A stretch of DNA of 64,000 nucleotides from Theocolax elegans (Eukaryota; Arthropoda; Insecta; Hymenoptera; Cerocephalidae), in the NCBI GenBank assembly GCA_026168455.1, contig CM047430.1, positions 3,991,448 to 4,055,447 of the forward strand, read 5' to 3'. The position numbers and the translations under genes were made by a program. The notes below the pieces were generated by a model. That model searched no databases. It had not been told where the DNA came from and saw nothing but the letters and a program-made list of their open reading frames with translations. How positions within the stretch are numbered: the first letter of the stretch is position 1; each line of letters starts with the position of its first letter. Shown here piece after piece: positions 43,709 to 53,239 of this stretch.

Positions 43709-44488
43709 ATGGAAAGAACAAAGAAAATGATTCTTGTCCCCGCCGAACAGATGGAAAGAATTCAAAAGCAATCAGTTACATCAAATTCTACGGACGGTAA
43801 ACCCAACGAAAATGTTTCAAACTTACAAACAACGCAAACTGTAGGCGATAATCTCTCCAGACTCGACGATGAAATGAAAAGAGTTTTAGATTCTACAAAC
43901 ATTTTAGATGACAGAGATCGTTTAAAACAGTATATACAGTTGTTACAACGTTACTTATTTTTTAAATCTGAAAAAAAATATCCAAACCCGCTGACAAACG
44001 ATACATTTGAAGAGATTGAAAACGAAATCACTTACGATAAAATAATAAACAGTGTTCCACCCGTTTATAAAAGAAAATCAGAACTTTTGTTGAACCACTT
44101 GAGTAATTTTAAGACTAGACTTTTTTGGAACAGAAAGGGACTGGTGACCATTGACGGTAAGACGATCAAAAATTCAAATATCATTGATTTAATCAATTTT
44201 GCTGCACGACACAGAAAAACGACCAATCCAGAGGGAAAAAGAGAATTTACCAAGTTTTTAAAGGATGTCTTGACACCTCAAGAGTATATCGGTAATAGAA
44301 GAATGTTTGACGATGTGACTCAAAAGTTAAGTTTTTCAGACACTCCGAAATCAAAAGATGTACATCGATCCGACAGTGACGAATATAACTCGATGTTTAA
44401 AATAGTTTCGACAGTCTTAAAAACAGTACCATTGTCCAAAAACCGCCTTCGAAAAAAAAGGAAATTAAAAAAAAATGGCTCAGTCTAA
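43709..44488 (+). CDS. Polinton PY-like conserved protein
   Basis: 259 residues that start MILVPAEQMERIQK after a short basic leader (ATG at 43709). LSRLDDEMKRVLDSTNILDDRD and LLQRYLFF follow, then a region with WNRKGLVTIDGKTIKNSNIIDLINFA and a basic C-terminus. This arrangement recurs in arthropod Polintons, next to the capsid genes, as the PY-type product of unknown role. It starts two bases after the stop of the preceding gene and overlaps integrase by 14 bases. Confidence 0.65.
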   Translation: MERTKKMILVPAEQMERIQKQSVTSNSTDGKPNENVSNLQTTQTVGDNLSRLDDEMKRVLDSTNILDDRDRLKQYIQLLQRYLFFKSEKKYPNPLTNDTFEEIENEITYDKIINSVPPVYKRKSELLLNHLSNFKTRLFWNRKGLVTIDGKTIKNSNIIDLINFAARHRKTTNPEGKREFTKFLKDVLTPQEYIGNRRMFDDVTQKLSFSDTPKSKDVHRSDSDEYNSMFKIVSTVLKTVPLSKNRLRKKRKLKKNGSV

Positions 44489-45470
44489 ATATGTAAATAA
44501 AAGGTTAGAGTCTCAGTATTTTGATCCTTCGCACGAAGCAAGGTTTTCGGGTGCAAGAAATTTAATTAGATTGAATAAAGATGTACCGCGGGAACAGATC
44601 TATAAATGGTTGGAAAAATACGACGCTTATACTTTACATCGTCCTGTACGAAGAAAGTTTAAGAGATTGTGTTACAACGTGTCGTATTTAGATCAAGTTT
44701 GGGAGGTCGATTTACAGGACTTGCGCTCAATCAAAAATTACAACGACGGAGTGTCTTACGTTTTGGTGGCGATCGACGTTTTCGAACGCGATCGAGGAAA
44801 GGAGTTTCTCGGTAAATTTATGCAAAATTTTTTAAAACGTAACGACATTCGATTTCGCGTTGTGCGTAATCCGGATGTGAAGGCTGCGGTGCTTGAACGA
44901 GTAAATAGAACTCTGAAAGAACGTATGTGGCGTTATTTCACACATAAAAATACTCGTAGGTACATTGACGTATTACAACACATCGTCAAGGCTTACAATA
45001 ACACAAGACATTCTAGCATTAAAATGACATCGGCTTCGGTAACTATTCACAACGAAGAGATTGCGCGAAAAAATTTAGAACGTCTGTGCAGAAACAAATT
45101 ACCGAAACGCAAAAAGAATATATACAAAGTCGGTAGTTACGTTCGAATCAGTAGAGACAAGAACGCTTTTGAAAAAGGTTACATCAGAGGATGGCAAGAG
45201 GAAATTTTTATAATTAAAAGTGTTGCGAAAAAACAAAACATTTACGTTTATACTTTGACCGATTTGGACGGTGAAAGCATTGAAGGATTCTTTTATCCCG
45301 AAGAACTCACGGCCGTTGATAGTTGTCGCGTAGAAAATCGTAAACACAAAATAGATAAAATTTTACGTAGTAAAGGCAAAGGTAAACGTAAACAGTATTT
45401 CGTCAGTTGGGTTGGATATCCTGAAAAATTTAATTCGTGGGTCTCTGTCAACGATTTAAAAGCATTGTAA
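44475..45470 (+). CDS. int: Retroviral-type integrase with chromodomain, core internally deleted
   Basis: 331 residues. The N-terminal part (PREQIYKWLEKYDAYTLHRP) is the normal Polinton leader. The catalytic core begins WEVDLQDL with the first Asp, then YVLVAIDVFERDRGKEFLGKF. IDVF should be followed by about forty residues before the second Asp block, but here IDVFE runs almost directly into DRGKEF, so a segment is missing in frame. The Glu block is present (AAVLERVNRTLKERMW). The C-terminus has an SH3-like region and a chromodomain (IDKILRSKGKGKRKQYFVSWVGY). Integrase inserts the element and makes 6-base duplications; with the core shortened, catalysis is unlikely. Confidence 0.85.
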   Translation: MAQSKYVNKRLESQYFDPSHEARFSGARNLIRLNKDVPREQIYKWLEKYDAYTLHRPVRRKFKRLCYNVSYLDQVWEVDLQDLRSIKNYNDGVSYVLVAIDVFERDRGKEFLGKFMQNFLKRNDIRFRVVRNPDVKAAVLERVNRTLKERMWRYFTHKNTRRYIDVLQHIVKAYNNTRHSSIKMTSASVTIHNEEIARKNLERLCRNKLPKRKKNIYKVGSYVRISRDKNAFEKGYIRGWQEEIFIIKSVAKKQNIYVYTLTDLDGESIEGFFYPEELTAVDSCRVENRKHKIDKILRSKGKGKRKQYFVSWVGYPEKFNSWVSVNDLKAL

Positions 45471-45471
45471 A

Positions 45472-46326
45472 ATGGATTCCGACGATTTTACCATTGTTTT
45501 GCCGAGCAACAGTAGTATGAAATATTTTCCAGACAATACAACGACGTGCTTTTCAACTAAATTACCAAAGCAGATAGCTTTACAAGGACGATGGATGGTT
45601 GGACTATCCGAGATACACATACCCTGCACTACCCTGCACTTGAGCAGAGAGGAATCAAAATTATCGGCAACGGAAAACTATTATTTTCAACACGGTATAT
45701 ACGATGATATTAATCAGCTTGTCGATTGTATAAACGACAGTTTATTCAAATATCACGGCAACACTGAAATTGAAAAATTAGTCTATAACGAAAACGGAGG
45801 TTTCGTACAAATGATAAAATTCAAAGAAAATGAAAATCGTACGAAACCGTTTGCTACATTTTCAGCGACGGTTAATCGTATTTTAGGTTTCGATTTGAAC
45901 GAAACGTTAGAATTTGAAAGTTACGATGGATCGACGATTCAAGTAGCAAATTTTCCCGCCAGCCTCTCGAGAGCCATACCCGATCAACTTTTTGTTTATT
46001 CAAATCTGTGTGAACCTTGTATAGTAGGAGATTCTCACGCACCACTGCTTCGCATAGTGAATATTCAATCGAAACACTTTAATTATGGAAACACTGTAGT
46101 TAAACGTTTTGCACCCGTCAGTTATACACCCATACTTTACAATTGTTTTCAAGTTATCGACATTGATATAAGAGATCAATATGGTCATCCAATACCATTC
46201 GAGTTTGGTACAAAAAAACGGTTACAACCAAAAGTAAAGCGTAAGAAACAGAATAAAAAGAAGAAATCGAGGAAAATATCGAAAACAAAAAAGAAGACAA
46301 AGAATAATTTTGACGTTTTCAATTAA
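45472..46326 (+). CDS. Penton / minor capsid protein (single jelly roll)
   Basis: 284 residues. SSMKYFPDNTTTCFSTKLPKQ and GRWMVGLSEIHIP form the conserved N-terminal block of the Polinton minor capsid protein. DQLFVYSNLCEPCIVGDSHA, APLLRIVNIQS and IDIDIRDQYGHPIPFEFG form the C-terminal block. A long Lys/Arg tail follows. It starts one base after the stop of integrase. The protein would occupy the capsid vertices. Confidence 0.85.
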   Translation: MDSDDFTIVLPSNSSMKYFPDNTTTCFSTKLPKQIALQGRWMVGLSEIHIPCTTLHLSREESKLSATENYYFQHGIYDDINQLVDCINDSLFKYHGNTEIEKLVYNENGGFVQMIKFKENENRTKPFATFSATVNRILGFDLNETLEFESYDGSTIQVANFPASLSRAIPDQLFVYSNLCEPCIVGDSHAPLLRIVNIQSKHFNYGNTVVKRFAPVSYTPILYNCFQVIDIDIRDQYGHPIPFEFGTKKRLQPKVKRKKQNKKKKSRKISKTKKKTKNNFDVFN

Positions 46327-46328
46327 AA

Positions 46329-47645
46329 ATGGCGTTTTTACATTCTCACAGCTCAGAGTGTCTCAAAAGTGAGTTGGATATATTTTCACTCCCTCAAACG
46401 CAAACCAGTATCGAATCGAGTTGTTGGACTACTTATAATCCAATTTCGTCGTTAAACGACGATTCGCCCATCGAATTTTGCGTTCAAAATCAAGGAGAAG
46501 ATTACCTGGATCTTGCGCATACACTTCTCAAAGTTTGTGTAAAAATCAAGCCTTATTCGAAAGACGATGACAAACACGTAGGACCTGTAAATAATTTCTT
46601 ATACTCGTTATTTAATCAAATCGATATTTATTTTAATCAGAAACCAATCACTCCTCCGAATAACGCTTATCCGTACAGAGCGTACATAGAAACACTCTTG
46701 AATTACGGCCCAGCAGCTAAAGAATCGCATCTATCGACGACTTTGTGGTACGCAGATACACCTAGACAGATGGACAGCACCCCTGACGAGGGTACAAACG
46801 CAGGACTTGCAAACAGACAAAATTTTACATCCGATAGCAAAACCGTCGATCTCATTGGACATTTGCATTGCGATATTTTTAATCAGGATAAATTACTCAT
46901 CAATGGCGTCGAAATGAAAATGCGTCTTGTACGTTCAAAGGACTCATTTTGTTTAATGGATTCGTCAGCCGCAGGCTCATACACCGTAAACATCACCGAA
47001 GCAAATTTACTCGTAAGACGCGTGAAAATAAGTCCTGGAATTCTATTGGCCCATGCAAAAACTCTCGCAACTACAACCGCTAAATATCCCATAACCAGAG
47101 TGGAAATCAAAACATTCACGATACATAGCGGTGTCTTGGGTGAAACACTCGACAACGTGATTTTAGGACAACTACCGAAACGAGTGATACTGGGATTTGT
47201 TGATAATAAGGCTTTCAATGGAAACAAAACTTTGAATCCTTTCAATTTTCAAAATTACGGTATAAATTACTTGTCTCTCTACGTAGATGGTGTACAAGTA
47301 CCTTCGAAACCTTTACAACCTACGTTTTCGAATACAAGACCAATGTACGTTGACGCATATCACACCTTGTTCTCAGGTACTGGTATACATTTTCTTAACG
47401 AAGGAAATTCTATCAGTAGAGAGAATTACCCTAATGGTTATTGTCTATTCGCTTTCGATCTTACACCAGATTTTTCGGCAAATAGTTTTTCTCATTGGAA
47501 TTTAGTAAAATCTGGAAGTCTCAGAATCGAAGTTAAATTTCAAAGTGCATTGAATAAAACGATTAATTGTATCGTTTATGCCGAGTTTGACAACGTTCTT
47601 GAAATCGACTCTGCTAGACAGGTCGTAACAGATTTTCATTCTTAA
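46329..47645 (+). CDS. Major capsid protein (double jelly roll)
   Basis: 438 residues with SELDIFSLPQTQTSIESS, YNPISSLNDDSPIEF and FNQIDIYFNQKPITPP, a pattern characteristic of Polinton/adintovirus hexon-type proteins. Further on are GVEMKMRLVRSKDSF, PKRVILGFVDNKAFNG and FAFDLTPDFSANSFSHWNLVKSG. It starts two bases after the stop of penton. The frame is intact over its length. The protein would build the icosahedral shell. Confidence 0.9.
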   Translation: MAFLHSHSSECLKSELDIFSLPQTQTSIESSCWTTYNPISSLNDDSPIEFCVQNQGEDYLDLAHTLLKVCVKIKPYSKDDDKHVGPVNNFLYSLFNQIDIYFNQKPITPPNNAYPYRAYIETLLNYGPAAKESHLSTTLWYADTPRQMDSTPDEGTNAGLANRQNFTSDSKTVDLIGHLHCDIFNQDKLLINGVEMKMRLVRSKDSFCLMDSSAAGSYTVNITEANLLVRRVKISPGILLAHAKTLATTTAKYPITRVEIKTFTIHSGVLGETLDNVILGQLPKRVILGFVDNKAFNGNKTLNPFNFQNYGINYLSLYVDGVQVPSKPLQPTFSNTRPMYVDAYHTLFSGTGIHFLNEGNSISRENYPNGYCLFAFDLTPDFSANSFSHWNLVKSGSLRIEVKFQSALNKTINCIVYAEFDNVLEIDSARQVVTDFHS

Positions 47646-47831
47646 ACTCAAAGTAGGAGGAGTCAAAAAAAATGGTAGGGATTTTCTTTGAAAACTTTTC
47701 TTTTCAATTCAGTGAGAAGAAGGAGGTCTTAAAGGTATTCTGCTGAGCCAAGGAAAAACATTTTGTCAGTTCAGCTTGTTACCTTGAGTGGTGTAGTACA
47801 AGTGACTCAAGTTCTCCGCAACTCAAACGAC

Positions 47832-48433
47832 ATGGAGAAGCTCGATTATATAATCGATATTCAAGCGTTTCACGACAAGGAAGGTCTCTTTCTACCGAAA
47901 GAAATTGCTGTTCTCGGCGTAGATTGCAATTTCATAGCGCACTGGCTGATCAAGGCTCCATACGACTACACAGAACTGTCCAAGGGTATCGTAGCCACTA
48001 ACAGTTAACGTGCTATCACCATGGCATAGAATGGTTCGACGGTGAATCCAACAGTGTCGACGTGTACAACAGTCTACGAGAAGTTGCACGAAACGCTTTG
48101 AGGATTTACGTTAGGGGAATACCTAAAGTTTTATTCCTTCAAAACCTTCTCGCTAGACAAATAATCAATTTGGAGGAGTTCAACTGTCCGTCGTTTAGAA
48201 ACCTTCCACGCGTTAACGACCACTTTTGTTTTTTACATGGACGGAAAAGGGAGTACATGAGTTGTGCATTGACATATGCATATAAACTACGTATTTGGCT
48301 GCATAAAACATTAGCCTATCGCCCTTCAACCAGCAAAGTCATCGATCTAAAAGAAAAAAAGAAGGAAACGGAAAAAGAGGACATCAACGAGGATAAAAGA
48401 CGACATACAATTATTGCGTCTACGAGACAATGA
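47832..48433 (+). pseudogene. Exonuclease-like Polinton gene, frameshifted
   Basis: The first part (47832-48008) reads MEKLDYIIDIQAFHDKEGLFLPKE, with HWLIKAPYDYTEL. Just before its stop the coding moves to another frame near 48000 (HGIEWFDGE, LREVARNALRIYVRG, INLEEFNCPSF, CALTYAYKLRIWL), which runs to 48433. Proteins of this make-up (hydrophobic-Asp-Ile-Gln-Ala-Phe start, HGIEWFDG centre) are common near mobile elements in insects and look like a DnaQ/DEDD-type nuclease fold. That assignment is from memory and weak. A Thr/Pro-rich open stretch in a third frame (to about 48747) may be its tail. Confidence 0.55.
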
Positions 48434-48632
48434 ACTCCGTCTGGGAAACCACGACAAAAAACGCCAACACCAACCAAATCAACACAGAGCACTCCGATAA
48501 CCGTAACTTGTACTGCATACTCAACTCCTATAGATGCTAGCAACACAAGTATTCCCACAATCTCCCAAGATACGATCGATGCCGATCATTTATACGACAT
48601 AGTACGCGAGGAGGAGGAAGCCGCTGCAAAGC

Positions 48633-48906
48633 ATGAACACGTTGCAAATACTCAACGCAATAAAAATTTTGCCTCTGCAGACAGTGGGAGTGTACCCTGC
48701 GGACAAGATTCCTCAGATTCTGACGAAGCCGACTGCAATTGTTGTTAACAATGAGGACCACCGAAAACCCGGTGAGCATTGGCTGGCCATCTTCATCGAT
48801 AAACGCGGAATCGGATACTTCTTTGACAGTTTCGGTCGACCACCCACCGTACCACAACATATTCAATGTCTCCGAAGAAACTGTAAGGTTTACACCTGGG
48901 GTCCTA
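48633..48906 (+). pseudogene. Adenain-like cysteine protease, 5' part, cut by LINE
   Basis: Starts at an ATG (MNTLQILNAIKILPLQ). IVVNNEDHRKPGEHWLAIFID holds the catalytic His in GEHW, and YFFDSFGRPP the acidic residue. After RRNCKVYTW the frame enters the LINE target site and loses homology. The Gln and Cys of the active site are not here but on the far side of the LINE (55125-55421). In Polintons and adenoviruses this protease processes capsid precursors. Confidence 0.85.
48894..48906. repeat. LINE target-site duplication, left
   Basis: ACCTGGGGTCCTA here matches ACCTGGAGTCCTA at 55125-55137 at twelve of thirteen positions. The match falls exactly where the protease reading frame breaks and resumes. 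A 13-14 base duplication is usual for R1-group LINEs. Confidence 0.8.
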
Positions 48907-49003
48907 GTCTTAGTCTCGATCAGGAGGTGTTCCGGCGGCCCTAACTCAGGGACATGCCGAACTAGCACTCAGACCAATATGCCCATTGTGCTGTGCCTCC
49001 ATT

Positions 49004-52000
49004 TTACCTATTTTTCTTTTGCAATACCTTATTTATGCATTCAACCACCTTGCAAATGGACGTCAGGTTGAATTCCTTTATTTCCTCCGCTTCCAACAGA
49101 GGCTTTCCGCACACTCTCATTCTAGTGCCCATTAGAGCTGGGCATTTACAGAGAAGATGTGCCGTTGTTTCTTTTTCCTTTTCACACCATCTGCATTTAC
49201 TAGAGGCTCGTAGCCCCATCTTTTCCAGATGGTACCCTACATTCCAGTGTCCCGTCAACCAACCCGTCATTAACCTAAGCGTTCTTCTGCTTCGATTCTT
49301 TAGGGAATGTATCCATTCCTCCGGCAGGTTGTTTCCTATAAGATCTTTCATTTGTTTACATCCTTTCTCTTGTTTCCATTTTCTTATTAACTCACTCTTG
49401 AGCCAGCTCTTTGTTGTTCTTTTTATCTCCAAGGCAGGTAGGGCCACGCTGCAATGCTTTGCTCGTGTCCGATTTGCTCCCATGCCTGCTAGCTTGTCCG
49501 CTTTTTCATTACCTATTATTCCGGAGTGACCTGGTACCCAAAGTAGATTTACTACATTTTGCACAGCCAGGGACTCCAGTGCATTTCTGCATTTCAACAC
49601 TTCTTTTGACATGATCGTGTTACTTTCTAGTGCCATTAGAGCAGCTTTGCTGTCCGAACAGAAGGTAACAGTTCTATTCTTTATCCCCCTATTCAGTATG
49701 CTGTCCGCCGCTTCAGTAATGGCCCTTACTTCTGCTTGGAACACTGTGGCGTGCGCATCGAGTGAGCATACTATTTCTAGCACACTCCCTTTCTCCAATG
49801 CCCCAGCTCCAACTCCTTCTTCATTCTTAGAACCATCCGTGAACCACACTGTGCTACCTTTCAGTAGCTCGTGTGATCCTTCCTCCCATTCTTTTCTATC
49901 CGGATAAGTGATTTTGTATGGTTTGGAGAAGAAGATCCTCTCCGACATTTTATCACACCCTCTTTCTTCGATAAGTGGCAATGTTTGACTTATCAGCTCT
50001 TTATCCCTGAAAAACTTACAATCTGCCGTTCCGAAGAGCCTGCAGAATGCTTTGGAAGCACATGTCCTAATTTCCGCATTTAATGGGGGTAGATCTAACA
50101 AAGTCTCCAATGCGACCGTTGGTGTCGTGCGCATTGAGCCTGTAATACTTCGCATAACCATTCTCTGGACTTTATCCAGGGCCTTGATGTGTGCCTTAAT
50201 ATTGCATTTACTCCACCATACTAGGTCTCCATGCATGAGCCTTGGTTTAATGATGGCTTCATACATCCACCTAACCTTCTCAGGACCAAGTCCCCAAGAT
50301 CTACCAAACGCTCTTCTGCAGACCCAGAAAGTGTTTACTGCTGCATCACACTTTGCCTTTACATGTTTCCCCCAGTTGAGCCTAGAGTCAATTACCACAC
50401 CCAGGAATTTAACTTCTTTGCTCAATTCAATTGGGGTCCCCTGTAATCGGAGGCCCACAATTGGCTTGGTCTTATATCTACTTGTATATAGCAAGATATT
50501 GACCTTGCTGGGGTTCACACCAAGTTTTACCCGTTTACACCAATTTTCCACGAGTCCAAGTGCACATTGCATAAGACCCGCCAGAATATTCTCATCATCC
50601 CCTTTTACCATGATGACCACATCGTCCGCATAGGCCTGAGTGTAAATACCTGATTCATTTAATTTACGAATCAGGTCATCCACAACAAGGCACCAAAGAG
50701 TTGGTGATAACACCCCTCCTTGTGGGCATCCTTTTCTTACTTTTCCAGTACTACTGTATGACCCCCACTTTGCCATTATTACCCGGGAGTTCAGCATATT
50801 GCTTATCCATCTGATGACGGTCCCAGGAATCTTATGGTCCTTCATTCCTCTTGTAACCGATTCTCTGGTAGTATGGTTAAAGGCCCCTTCTATATCTAGA
50901 AAAGCCGCCAGCACCATACCTCTATTTTCCATACCCTTTTTAATAAAACCTACCGCATCTACCAGTGCTGTGTCCACCGACCTGCCTGCCTGATAGGCGT
51001 GCTGTCGGCAGTGCAGCGGTTCACTTCGGAGAGGCGTCTCCTTGATATATCTATCGACAAGTCTTTCCAGTGTTTTTAATACAAACGACGTAAGACTTAT
51101 CGGCCTGAAATCCTTAGATGTAGTGTGTTGCACTTTTCCTAGCTTTGGTAGAAAGGCTATTTTTGCCAATCTCCATCCTATCGGTATATATCCTAGAGCA
51201 AGACATGCTCGATAGAGTTTTTCCAGAGCCGGAATGAGTATGTCTCCGCCCTGCTGTAGCAGTGCCGGAAAGATACCATCCGGTCCCGGCGCCTTATAAG
51301 GTTCAAATGTACCTAATGCCCACTTAATCCTTTCTTTGCCTGTAATATATCTTGCTATTCTCCAATCTTCCCCTCGTGCCGAGAGACCCCATCTGTCGTC
51401 AGAGTCTTCCTCTCGGTAGTCAGGAAAGTGTGTTTCCAATAAATTTGTTAGTGCTTCTTGACCATCTTTGGTCCAGCTTCCCTCCTTTGTTCTGATAGAA
51501 TCTACCGCAGGTTTCTTTGGATTTTGGAGTATGTTGCAGAGCCTAGCTGTATGTGATACAGTTTTCTGTTTACTGCAATAACTCCTCCACCCTTCCACTG
51601 CGGCTTTCTCTATCTCTTTCTTATATTCCCTCTGTGCCGTTCTAAAAAGCCTTAGGTCCATCTCACTCTTTGTGCGCTTGGACCTATTGTAGAGCCTTCT
51701 GACCTTCTTCCTGAGTTTTTCTAGAAAGTGGTTCCACCAGGGTGCCCCCTTGGTTTCAGCTTTTCTTCTCAACTCACAATTGTTCTCGTACGAGCCCACT
51801 ATTACGTTTTTTAGGAAACCGCAGCAGTGATCGATGTCCTCTGCTGTGCCATATGATACAGGGAAAACACCCATCCTTGCCCTGAGTTCCTCCCTATAGC
51901 CCGCCCAGTTTGTCTTCCTTGGATTTCTTGTCCAATTATAGACTGTACTGAGTCCTCCTATGCGGAAGGCAATATAATTGTGATCCGACATAGAGACCTC

Positions 52001-52219
52001 GTCTAGCACCCTCCAGTCAGTGACGCACGTATCGCTACCTCTCGATGCAATCGTTATGTCAATGACTTCTTCTCTTATAGCATTTTGGAAAGTGGGTCTA
52101 CTCCCTCTATTCAGAATGTCCATGCTTGTAGAGCATAAATACTCCACTAGTTTTTCTCCTCTGCTATTGCAGTTAGTACTGCCCCATACTGTGTGATGTG
52201 CATTTGCATCACATCCCAC
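49004..52219 (-). CDS. LINE ORF2 main part: reverse transcriptase, RNase H, zinc knuckle
   Basis: 1071 codons. It opens inside the endonuclease (GCDANAHHTVWGSTNCN, ending MSDHNYIAFRI). The reverse transcriptase follows, with FLPKLGKVQHTTSKDFRPIS, AFLDIEGAFNHT, GCPQGGVLSPTLWCLVVDDL and the catalytic YADDVVIM, then VKFLGVVIDSRLNWG. RNase H has WFTDGSKNEEGVGAG, FCSDSKAALMAL and WVPGHSGIIGNEKADKLAG. The end has a CRWCEKEKETTAHLLCKC zinc knuckle. The true gene start lies upstream at 53239; the left edge here is set by a tandem duplication. Confidence 0.9.
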   Translation of the reverse strand: MGCDANAHHTVWGSTNCNSRGEKLVEYLCSTSMDILNRGSRPTFQNAIREEVIDITIASRGSDTCVTDWRVLDEVSMSDHNYIAFRIGGLSTVYNWTRNPRKTNWAGYREELRARMGVFPVSYGTAEDIDHCCGFLKNVIVGSYENNCELRRKAETKGAPWWNHFLEKLRKKVRRLYNRSKRTKSEMDLRLFRTAQREYKKEIEKAAVEGWRSYCSKQKTVSHTARLCNILQNPKKPAVDSIRTKEGSWTKDGQEALTNLLETHFPDYREEDSDDRWGLSARGEDWRIARYITGKERIKWALGTFEPYKAPGPDGIFPALLQQGGDILIPALEKLYRACLALGYIPIGWRLAKIAFLPKLGKVQHTTSKDFRPISLTSFVLKTLERLVDRYIKETPLRSEPLHCRQHAYQAGRSVDTALVDAVGFIKKGMENRGMVLAAFLDIEGAFNHTTRESVTRGMKDHKIPGTVIRWISNMLNSRVIMAKWGSYSSTGKVRKGCPQGGVLSPTLWCLVVDDLIRKLNESGIYTQAYADDVVIMVKGDDENILAGLMQCALGLVENWCKRVKLGVNPSKVNILLYTSRYKTKPIVGLRLQGTPIELSKEVKFLGVVIDSRLNWGKHVKAKCDAAVNTFWVCRRAFGRSWGLGPEKVRWMYEAIIKPRLMHGDLVWWSKCNIKAHIKALDKVQRMVMRSITGSMRTTPTVALETLLDLPPLNAEIRTCASKAFCRLFGTADCKFFRDKELISQTLPLIEERGCDKMSERIFFSKPYKITYPDRKEWEEGSHELLKGSTVWFTDGSKNEEGVGAGALEKGSVLEIVCSLDAHATVFQAEVRAITEAADSILNRGIKNRTVTFCSDSKAALMALESNTIMSKEVLKCRNALESLAVQNVVNLLWVPGHSGIIGNEKADKLAGMGANRTRAKHCSVALPALEIKRTTKSWLKSELIRKWKQEKGCKQMKDLIGNNLPEEWIHSLKNRSRRTLRLMTGWLTGHWNVGYHLEKMGLRASSKCRWCEKEKETTAHLLCKCPALMGTRMRVCGKPLLEAEEIKEFNLTSICKVVECINKVLQKKNR

Positions 52220-52843
52220 TATTAGGCTTACATCACTATCTTCGCATTCTCTAATTAGAGATACTACTTCCTCTGGCGGGCAAGAAGTGGTTCCACCAGG
52301 GTGCCCCCTTGGTTTCAGCTTTTCTTCTCAACTCACAATTGTTCTCGTACGAGCCCACTATTACGTTTTTTAGGAAACCGCAGCAGTGATCGATGTCCTC
52401 TGCTGTGCCATATGATACAGGGAAAACACCCATCTTGCCCTGAGTTCCTCCCTATAGCCCGCCCAGTTTGTCTTCCTTGGATTTCTTGTCCAATTATAGA
52501 CTGTACTGAGTCCTCCTATGCGGAAGGCAATATAATTGTGATCCGACATAGAGACCTCGTCTAGCACCCTCCAGTCAGTGACGCACGTATCGCTACCTCT
52601 CGATGCAATCGTTATGTCAATGACTTCTTCTCTTATAGCATTTTGGAAAGTGGGTCTACTCCCTCTATTCAGAATGTCCATGCTTGTAGAGCATAAATAC
52701 TCCACTAGTTTTTCTCCTCTGCTATTGCAGTTAGTACTGCCCCATACTGTGTGATGTGCATTTGCATCACATCCCACTATTAGGCTTACATCACTATCTT
52801 CGCATTCTCTAATTAGAGATACTACTTCCTCTGGCGGGCAAAC
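51727..52843. repeat. 559-bp tandem duplication inside LINE ORF2
   Basis: 51727-52285 and 52286-52843 are nearly identical direct copies with an AAG-type microhomology at the join. The second copy lacks one C in the CCCATCTTGCC region near 52434, which shifts the frame. The duplicated part codes for the end of the endonuclease and the linker to the reverse transcriptase. High identity means it is recent, or an assembly error. Confidence 0.85.
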
Positions 52844-53239
52844 CGTCATTTCATAGGGGAAATACGCTGCCGCCACCATAATTACTCTTTTTGTACCACC
52901 CACCGATTTATAGGTGAGGCGCGCGGTACACAGATCCCTTGTGGAGTGTCTTGTCACCGACTCTGCCTGCAAGCCTTTGACGATAATGCACGCTCTTGCA
53001 GAGTCAGTGTTGCCACTTATCAGGGTCCCTATATTATTTAAACCAGCAATTTTTCCTTTGTATAGCCAAGGCTCTTGGATTAGGCATATGCCTGTGTGCA
53101 CCCCAGCCATGCGTCTGGCTAAAATCGCCGAGGCGCTTTTGCTGTGGTGCAAGTTAATTTGTGTGAACTCAATTGTGGATTTCGGTATATTACCGGACCC
53201 GCTGTTGAAATTCACCTCACGCACCTGCTGATTAGGCAT
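52370..53239 (-). CDS. LINE ORF2 5' part: apurinic endonuclease
   Basis: The likely start is the ATG at 53239 (MPNQQVREVNFNSG), overlapping the ORF1 stop by eight bases; the open frame extends further up without support. The endonuclease motifs are in order: FTQINLHHSKSA, ICLIQEPWLYKGK, VAAAYFP, VGCDANAHHTVWGS and VIDITIASRG, then MSDHNYIAFRI. The frame is lost at the one-base deletion in the second copy of the tandem duplication. Confidence 0.8.
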   Translation of the reverse strand: MPNQQVREVNFNSGSGNIPKSTIEFTQINLHHSKSASAILARRMAGVHTGICLIQEPWLYKGKIAGLNNIGTLISGNTDSARACIIVKGLQAESVTRHSTRDLCTARLTYKSVGGTKRVIMVAAAYFPYEMTVCPPEEVVSLIRECEDSDVSLIVGCDANAHHTVWGSTNCNSRGEKLVEYLCSTSMDILNRGSRPTFQNAIREEVIDITIASRGSDTCVTDWRVLDEVSMSDHNYIAFRIGGLSTVYNWTRNPRKTNWAGYREELRARWVFSLYHMAQQRTSITAAVS

